Origin: Acidimicrobiia bacterium
GTDB taxonomy: Bacteria; Actinomycetota; Acidimicrobiia; Spongiisociales; SHLN01
Direction of reading: 5' to 3'
Length of the DNA stretch: 11,036 nucleotides
NCBI GenBank assembly: GCA_030624805.1
Contig: JAUXJL010000042.1
Coordinates: 1 to 11,036, forward strand
Part shown: piece after piece, positions 6,703-11,036 of the stretch
How positions within the stretch are numbered: position 1 is the stretch's first letter
How the letters are laid out: every line of letters begins with the position of its first letter
Position numbers and translations under genes: made by a program
Notes under the pieces: generated by a model
The model's database searches: none
The model's input: the letters and a program-made list of their open reading frames with translations, nothing else
What the model was told of the DNA's origin: nothing

Positions 6703-9006
6703 TCAGGACAGGCCGAGCGAATTCCACTCTTGGAGGGTGCGGGCACCGTTGTTCCACTCGAATTGGCGGCCATCTCCGTGCAGTGTGTACTCGTTGTTTA
6801 CGAACCGGTTGTTTCGGTTGGTAAACACCCCGTTGTCGCCGATGTCCTGCACCAAACCGGTCTGACCCTCTGTCATCGTGATCTTGTTGTCATGGACATA
6901 CATGTTCACGACGTCCTGCGGCCCAAAGCTCGATGGGGCATCGGAGCGATTCTGCTGAATCCCGGCGATGCCGTCTCCGTTGTTGATGACCTCATTGCCG
7001 TAGATCTCCACATTGGGTGAAGCCGCCACCACAATACCGGCACCCCACAGCCAGGCCGAGTGGCCGAAGCCGTTCCCCTCGATGTAGTTGTTGCGAATCA
7101 CCGCGTCGTATGAGATCTCGTGGAAGATGCCAATACCTACATTGTTGGTCACCCGATTTCCCTCATATAGGGTGTTGATGTTGTCGATGTCCGTCCAGAG
7201 GCCGGGGCCGACATTGTGATGGGAGTAGTTGTTCCTCACCACCAGATCTGTCGACTTCGACCACTTGGTGCCGCCACCTTCCCAGCCGTAGGCGTAGCCC
7301 GAAACGTTGTTGTACGAGATTTCATTGTTCTCGATCAACATGCCCGGCCCGTCACCCCCGAGGCCAAGTTGGCCATTGTGATGAACGTAATTTCCGACTA
7401 CCCGGCTGCCGTCGGTCGACTTCACACCAACGCCGTGATTGTTGCGGATCTCATTGTTGGCAATGAGCCAGTTGGCTCCGTTGGTGTTGCCACTCGGGTT
7501 GGCCCGGGTGTCGATGGCCCCGACCTGGGCCGGGCTGGCGTACTTTTCGATGACAAGGCCGGTGATGGTGACGTTCGATACCTGCCCTGAGAATGCCTTC
7601 TCCGCTACCGACGTCTCAACCCGCTTTCCGGCGGGATCCTGGCCGATGTAGATACGGTCGGCTCCGTAATCGAAGAACCATGTTCCGGCTCCTACCGCAC
7701 CCTTGCTGCCGACGTGCTTCAGGCGCACGTCGTTGATGAACAGCTCCTCGGGATAGGCACACCGGGGAGCATTCGCTTCGCAACTTCCGTGCTGGCGGCC
7801 CGACTGGGTTTGCCCCGCTACCACCCACAGGTTGCCGTCCCGCTGCCAGGTGTCGAGCAACCGGGCACCGCTCATCACTGCGCCGGCGGCGCCGATGAAC
7901 GTCTGACCCGACTTGGGCTGCACCTGTTGCTCACGGTGCACCCCAGCCTCAATCAGGAACGTCGCATCGCCACCGTGCTGGTTGACAGCGTTTTGGATGC
8001 TGATCCCCGGAGCGATCCGGATGGCGTTGCCGGGCACCGACACGGCGGGCTTCACGATGGGCGAGGCAGGCGCGGAACTCGGGACCGGCGTCGTCGACTT
8101 TTCCACAGGCGACTCTTCCTGGGTGGGCGGTGCGGCCTTGGCGGGCTCCTCGGGGGCGGGGGCCGGCGCCGGAGGTTTGGCGGGCCTCACCACGTCTGAG
8201 ATCTCACCGTTCCATTCTGAGTGACTCGTCTGCACGCCCCCAGCTGAGTCAAATTCGGCGGCAAGCGGGATACCCCGCACCGCCCCGAGGTCGTACACGT
8301 GGGCCACCTTGACTGTCCCAAACAGGTTGGTCACCGCCAAAGTTTTAGTGGCCGGCTGGAAGACACCAATCCGGTCGGTTCCGTCACCGTCCCAGTCCCC
8401 TACAACAAGCGTGTCGGAGGATGACCCGAAGTAGGCCTCCATGACCGGTGAGTCTGAGACGTGCCCGCGGGCAATGGAGACGAAGCCGTTCTTGGGGTCG
8501 CGAACACCCACCGTGTCGAACCCATCACCGTTGAAGTCTCCTGCGAACGGCATGCCGTTCGAGAACCCGAACTTGAAGTCCTTGTTTCCGAAACCCTGCG
8601 AGTTGCTATTTCGCAGATAGAACCTCTGCTCGGAGGGCCGGAACACGGCAATCGTGTCGACGCCATCGGCGTCCCAGTCACCGCACAACGGACGGTCACC
8701 GGGAATGCCGTAGAAGAACTCGTAGTCGGCCGCGCCGGTCCTGTTGCCATCATTGAGCAGGAGGTATCCGGTGCTCTCCCGGTACACGCCGACCGTGGCA
8801 ACCCCGTCGCCGTTCCAGTCACACATGAGTGGCGTGTCCCCCGGGGCACCGTAGTAAAAGGCCGCCTGGCCGGGAACGTGCCAGCTCGAGGAACCTGGAT
8901 CGTAGAATGCCACCTCGCTGCCCGACGTTGAGCCGGCACCGGCAATGGCACCTTGTAGTGGTATTAACAATCCGAACACGGCAATCGCCGCAGCTAAGCG
9001 CTTCAT
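6703..9006 (-). CDS. Secreted protein: 47-residue Asp-Gly repeat array, Pro-rich linker and parallel beta-helix
   Basis: 767 residues, the first gene of the minus-strand trio. The N-terminus is a signal peptide (Lys2-Arg3, hydrophobic core about 4-18, Ala-Gly-rich cleavage region 20-26). A repeat array (31-257) has Asp63, 110, 157, 204 and a degenerate fifth at 251, spaced exactly 47. A Pro/Ala/Glu-rich linker (about 274-325) joins it to a beta-helix that starts APGISIQNAVNQHGG. Shared family marks are Cys409-x6-Cys416 then YPEELF, IEKYASPAQ, GWEGGGTKW, WTDIDN (604-609), HEISYDA (629-635), RSDAP and the tail LQEWNSLGLS. At these motifs its core is closer to the 512-aa protein than to the adjacent 714-aa one. 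The ATG is supported by GAGGG 7 nt upstream. The gene is divergent from the GT4 glycosyltransferase across 171 bp, linking it to a surface-glycan locus. Enzymatic role unknown; a lyase, an epimerase or a non-catalytic adhesin all fit the fold. Confidence 0.84.
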   Translation of the reverse strand: MKRLAAAIAVFGLLIPLQGAIAGAGSTSGSEVAFYDPGSSSWHVPGQAAFYYGAPGDTPLMCDWNGDGVATVGVYRESTGYLLLNDGNRTGAADYEFFYGIPGDRPLCGDWDADGVDTIAVFRPSEQRFYLRNSNSQGFGNKDFKFGFSNGMPFAGDFNGDGFDTVGVRDPKNGFVSIARGHVSDSPVMEAYFGSSSDTLVVGDWDGDGTDRIGVFQPATKTLAVTNLFGTVKVAHVYDLGAVRGIPLAAEFDSAGGVQTSHSEWNGEISDVVRPAKPPAPAPAPEEPAKAAPPTQEESPVEKSTTPVPSSAPASPIVKPAVSVPGNAIRIAPGISIQNAVNQHGGDATFLIEAGVHREQQVQPKSGQTFIGAAGAVMSGARLLDTWQRDGNLWVVAGQTQSGRQHGSCEANAPRCAYPEELFINDVRLKHVGSKGAVGAGTWFFDYGADRIYIGQDPAGKRVETSVAEKAFSGQVSNVTITGLVIEKYASPAQVGAIDTRANPSGNTNGANWLIANNEIRNNHGVGVKSTDGSRVVGNYVHHNGQLGLGGDGPGMLIENNEISYNNVSGYAYGWEGGGTKWSKSTDLVVRNNYSHHNVGPGLWTDIDNINTLYEGNRVTNNVGIGIFHEISYDAVIRNNYIEGNGFGHSAWLWGAGIVVAASPNVEIYGNEVINNGDGIAGIQQNRSDAPSSFGPQDVVNMYVHDNKITMTEGQTGLVQDIGDNGVFTNRNNRFVNNEYTLHGDGRQFEWNNGARTLQEWNSLGLS
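8236..8916 (-). repeat. Protein-level array of five 47-residue DxNxDG repeats in the 767-aa protein
   Basis: Motif aspartates fall at residues 63, 110, 157, 204, with a decayed fifth (EFDSAGG) at 251; all spacings are exactly 47. Sequences are DWNGDG, DWDADG, DFNGDG and DWDGDG. Cys62 and Cys108 sit at the same places as Cys68 and Cys114 of the 714-aa paralogue, hinting at a disulfide between neighbouring repeats. Confidence 0.72.
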
Positions 9007-9013
9007 TCAGCAT

Positions 9014-9018
9014 CCCTC
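9014..9018 (-). promoter_or_regulatory. Ribosome binding site for the 767-aa beta-helix gene
   Basis: GAGGG on the minus strand lies 7 nt before the ATG at 9006. It decides this start over another ATG at 9013, which is out of frame. It is the clearest Shine-Dalgarno sequence at an intact gene start in the window, in contrast to the leaderless-looking starts elsewhere. Confidence 0.6.
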
Positions 9019-9163
9019 ACAGTGGTTGAATTCGCTACGTAGAGCGTTATCGACCACGGAAAGTGGGAACTTAAGAGCGGCGTTTTAGCGAGGGCCGTCC
9101 GCCAGCAGCCGCCGCCGCGTTACAGGGAACCGGGAAGTCGAGCACGAGCACAACGCTGCGCCG

Positions 9164-9169
9164 TACACT
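9164..9169 (+). promoter_or_regulatory. -10-like hexamer for leaderless GT4 glycosyltransferase
   Basis: TACACT fits TAnnnT and ends 8 nt before the GTG at 9178. No Shine-Dalgarno sequence is present. No clear -35 element is visible about 17 nt upstream. Confidence 0.42.
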
Positions 9170-9177
9170 GATGAGCA

Positions 9178-10350
9178 GTGAAGATCCTCCAAATACACAC
9201 CCAGTACCGCCAACCGGGTGGTGAGGACACAGTCGCATCCAACGAGGCTGAATTGCTGCGCGACGCCGGCCACTCAGTGATCGAGCACCGCGAGCAAAAC
9301 CCGCCGGGGCCGGTGGCAGCCGCCGGCGATATGGTGCGTGGCGCATGGAACCCGGCCGCCGCCCGCCGGGTTCGAGACCTCGTGCGGGTGCACGCCCCGG
9401 ACGTCACCCACATACACAACACGTGGTACCACTTGTCACCTTCGGTGTTCCGAGCTGCACGCGAGGGTTCTCCTACAGTCCTGACCCTTCACAACTACCG
9501 GTTGGCGTGCGCCAACGCCATGCTGCTTCGCGATAGCAAACCGTGTGAGCTGTGCGTCACGAGTCAGAACGCGTGGTACGGGGTGCGCTACAAGTGCTAC
9601 CTCGACAACTATGCCCAATCCATCGCGGCGGCGACGACAATTGCGTTCAATCGCCGGAGGGGCACCTGGCGCAAGGATGTCGACCTGATCCTGGCGCTGA
9701 CCGAATTCGCCCGCGAGCGCTTCATCGAAAGCGGTATTCCGGAGAACCGGATCGCAGTCAAACCAAACTTCGTTCCCGATCCCGGTCCGAGGACCCAGCC
9801 GGTTCAGGATTCAGACGTTGTCTTGTTCGTTGGCCGCCTCACGAGCGAGAAAGCCCCGGACGTGCTGCTGGACGCGTGGGAAGCCGCTGCCCCCGACTAC
9901 CGCTTAGAAGTTATTGGAGTTGGGCCCCTCGAGGCCGACCTGCGAAGACGCGGGATTGCCGGCGTTTCGCTGCTCGGACAGGTCGATCGTTCGGCCGTGA
10001 GCGCTCGCATGCTGGAAGCCCGAGCCCTCGTCTTGCCATCCATCTGGTACGAAGGCTTGAGCATGGTTCTCCTGGAGGCGCTGGCGGCCGGAGTGCCGGT
10101 GTTGGCCTCCGACATCGGCCCCATACCCGAGGTGGTTGCCCCGCTGGGCTCCGATTGGCTCGTTGCACCGGGCGATGTCGGCGATCTAGCGAAGGGCTTG
10201 ACACGTCTCCAAGACGGAGAACACGTGGCAAGAGCTGGGGCAGCAGCCCGGGCAACCTACGAGGCTCAATACTCCGAAACGCAGGGCCTGGCTGCGCTCG
10301 AGGCTGTGTACAAACGGGTCGTTCGTACCATTTCAGGTAGCCGGGCCTAG
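9178..10350 (+). CDS. GT4-family glycosyltransferase (GT-B fold)
   Basis: A 390-residue soluble or membrane-associated retaining glycosyltransferase that would add a sugar from a nucleotide donor to a growing surface or exopolysaccharide glycan on the cytoplasmic side. The N-terminal acceptor domain opens MKILQIHTQYRQPGGEDTVA with the Gly-Gly loop, followed by HIHNTWYHLSPSVF and TLHNYRLAC. The C-terminal donor domain contains LFVGRLTSEKAPDVLLDAW and the GT4 E-x7-E signature, Glu292 and Glu300, in YEGLSMVLLEALAAG. Four cysteines in the N-domain (111, 123, 126, 140) include a C-x2-C pair, a pattern recalled from a subset of GT4 enzymes and possibly structural. The GTG start at 9178 gives the expected MKIL N-terminus. 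Donor and acceptor cannot be predicted. It is followed after 16 bp by a WecG/TagA-type gene on the same strand. Confidence 0.9.
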   Translation: MKILQIHTQYRQPGGEDTVASNEAELLRDAGHSVIEHREQNPPGPVAAAGDMVRGAWNPAAARRVRDLVRVHAPDVTHIHNTWYHLSPSVFRAAREGSPTVLTLHNYRLACANAMLLRDSKPCELCVTSQNAWYGVRYKCYLDNYAQSIAAATTIAFNRRRGTWRKDVDLILALTEFARERFIESGIPENRIAVKPNFVPDPGPRTQPVQDSDVVLFVGRLTSEKAPDVLLDAWEAAAPDYRLEVIGVGPLEADLRRRGIAGVSLLGQVDRSAVSARMLEARALVLPSIWYEGLSMVLLEALAAGVPVLASDIGPIPEVVAPLGSDWLVAPGDVGDLAKGLTRLQDGEHVARAGAAARATYEAQYSETQGLAALEAVYKRVVRTISGSRA

Positions 10351-10354
10351 CGTC

Positions 10355-10360
10355 GATAAT
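10355..10360 (+). promoter_or_regulatory. -10-like hexamer before the WecG/TagA-type gene
   Basis: GATAAT (5 of 6 matches to TATAAT) ends 6 nt before the ATG at 10367, inside the 16-bp gap after the GT4 gene. No Shine-Dalgarno sequence is seen. It may allow independent leaderless transcription in addition to read-through. Confidence 0.4.
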
Positions 10361-10366
10361 CCTCGC

Positions 10367-11036
10367 ATGGGAATCCCTCGAGTCGACGTTCTCGGTATTG
10401 GTATCAGCGCGATCAACATGGATTCAGCCGTGGCCGAGCTAGGCCGCTGGGTCAAACAGAATGAGCCTCACTACGTGTGCGTAACCGGCGTGCATGGCGT
10501 CATGGAGTCACAGTCGGACCTGAGCCTGTTGCAGATACACAATCGATCTGGCTTAACAACACCGGACGGCATGCCCATGGTCTGGGCCGGAAAGAGGGCC
10601 GGGGCCGACCAGATGTCACGCGTATACGGACCAGATCTCATGCTCGAGATATGTGCCCGCTCCGAAACGGAGGGATGGACTCACTACTTCTACGGTGGCA
10701 AGGAAGGCGTACCCGACCTTCTAGCCAAACGCCTCGGTGAACGTTTCCCAGGTCTCAAAGTCGTCGGCACTCATTCCCCGCCGTTTCGCGAGCCAACCGA
10801 AGCCGAGCAGGTCGAGATCACCGCAACCATCAACGCCGCCGGGCCGGATTTCTTGTGGGTTGGGCTCGGTACACCAAAACAAGAACGATGGATGGATGCC
10901 AATCGCAGGCGGCTCGATGCTCCGGCAATCCTCGGTGTCGGGGCCGCCTTCGACATCCACGCCGGATTGCTCCCCCAGGCTCCCGGCTGGATGCAAAAAC
11001 GCGGTCTCGAATGGCTGTATCGGCTCATCAAGGAAC
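10367..11036 (+). CDS. WecG/TagA/CpsF-family glycosyltransferase (GT26), cut by right window edge
   Basis: ATG at 10367 opens a frame of 223 codons that remains open at the window end. The protein begins MGIPRVDVLGIGISAINMDS. It has the family hallmarks: TPDGMPMVWAGK with the likely catalytic Asp67, HYFYGGKEGVPDLLAKRL, FLWVGLGTPKQERWM, and GVGAAFDIHAG followed by APGWMQKRGLEWLYRLIKE. The family transfers N-acetylmannosamine, its uronic acid or related sugars to undecaprenyl-linked intermediates at the inner membrane face (teichoic acid, enterobacterial common antigen and exopolysaccharide pathways). The visible length is close to the usual 230-260 residues, so only a short C-terminal piece is missing. 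It lies 16 bp after the GT4 gene and probably works in the same glycan pathway. The exact sugar is unknown, so no gene symbol is given. Confidence 0.93.
   Translation, partial: MGIPRVDVLGIGISAINMDSAVAELGRWVKQNEPHYVCVTGVHGVMESQSDLSLLQIHNRSGLTTPDGMPMVWAGKRAGADQMSRVYGPDLMLEICARSETEGWTHYFYGGKEGVPDLLAKRLGERFPGLKVVGTHSPPFREPTEAEQVEITATINAAGPDFLWVGLGTPKQERWMDANRRRLDAPAILGVGAAFDIHAGLLPQAPGWMQKRGLEWLYRLIKE

Larger units (their letters stand above)
9007..9177. promoter_or_regulatory. 171-bp divergent intergenic region between beta-helix trio and glycosyltransferases
   Basis: This region must hold the promoters for both the minus-strand trio and the plus-strand glycosyltransferase genes. Toward the trio, the minus strand shows TTAAGT and GATAAC separated by 17 nt (about 9045-9073), a weak -35/-10 pair followed by a leader with a Shine-Dalgarno sequence. 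An 8-bp palindrome CTACGTAG lies at 9035-9042 between that pair and the start codon. No protein-coding gene is credible here. Confidence 0.4.

Noticed and set aside
9035..9042. CTACGTAG palindrome as an operator in the divergent region
   Set aside because: It is a single 8-bp palindrome with no second copy or known matching regulator; too short to support a binding-site call.
9552..10340. 262-residue plus-strand frame inside the GT4 gene
   Set aside because: It is a shifted frame of the glycosyltransferase, rich in Arg/Ser/Gly and without motifs.

Overview
The window looks like chromosomal DNA from a high-GC actinobacterium, possibly Acidimicrobiia or a related group; the class is inferred. 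The reasons are the strong G/C bias at third codon positions, a DUF2342-family gene, and several genes whose start codon sits 6-8 nt after a -10-like hexamer with no Shine-Dalgarno sequence, the leaderless arrangement common in Actinobacteria. No rRNA, tRNA, CRISPR array, insertion sequence or phage gene was seen.

Left part (1-2468) is housekeeping in character. A molybdopterin synthase large subunit gene (moaE) runs off the left edge on the minus strand. It is divergent from a membrane-anchored HtrA/DegP-type serine protease with a PDZ domain. The protease gene overlaps by 4 bp a DUF2342 gene whose expected zinc motif HExxH reads HELVQ. A poorly resolved stretch follows (2469-2916) that may hold a decayed or frameshifted minus-strand ORF.

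Centre (2917-9006) is the most striking part: three consecutive minus-strand genes for large exported proteins sharing a paralogous right-handed parallel beta-helix core of about 430-440 residues (NosD/pectate-lyase-like fold). In transcription order, the first two (767 and 714 aa) carry an N-terminal array of 47-residue Asp/Gly-rich repeats, probably a small beta-propeller. The third (512 aa) lacks that array and has an N-terminal membrane segment plus a poly-Thr stalk. All three share a two-cysteine loop ending in YPE(D/E)LF and an aromatic C-terminal tail.

Right part (9178-11036) is divergent from the trio: a GT4-family glycosyltransferase, then a WecG/TagA/CpsF-family glycosyltransferase cut by the right edge. 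The two are 16 bp apart. Together the right half looks like the edge of an exopolysaccharide or cell-surface glycan locus. The glycosyltransferases would build a lipid-linked glycan, and the beta-helix proteins would act outside the membrane by binding, cleaving, epimerising or anchoring a glycan. The exact activity of the beta-helix family cannot be read from the sequence and is the main open question.
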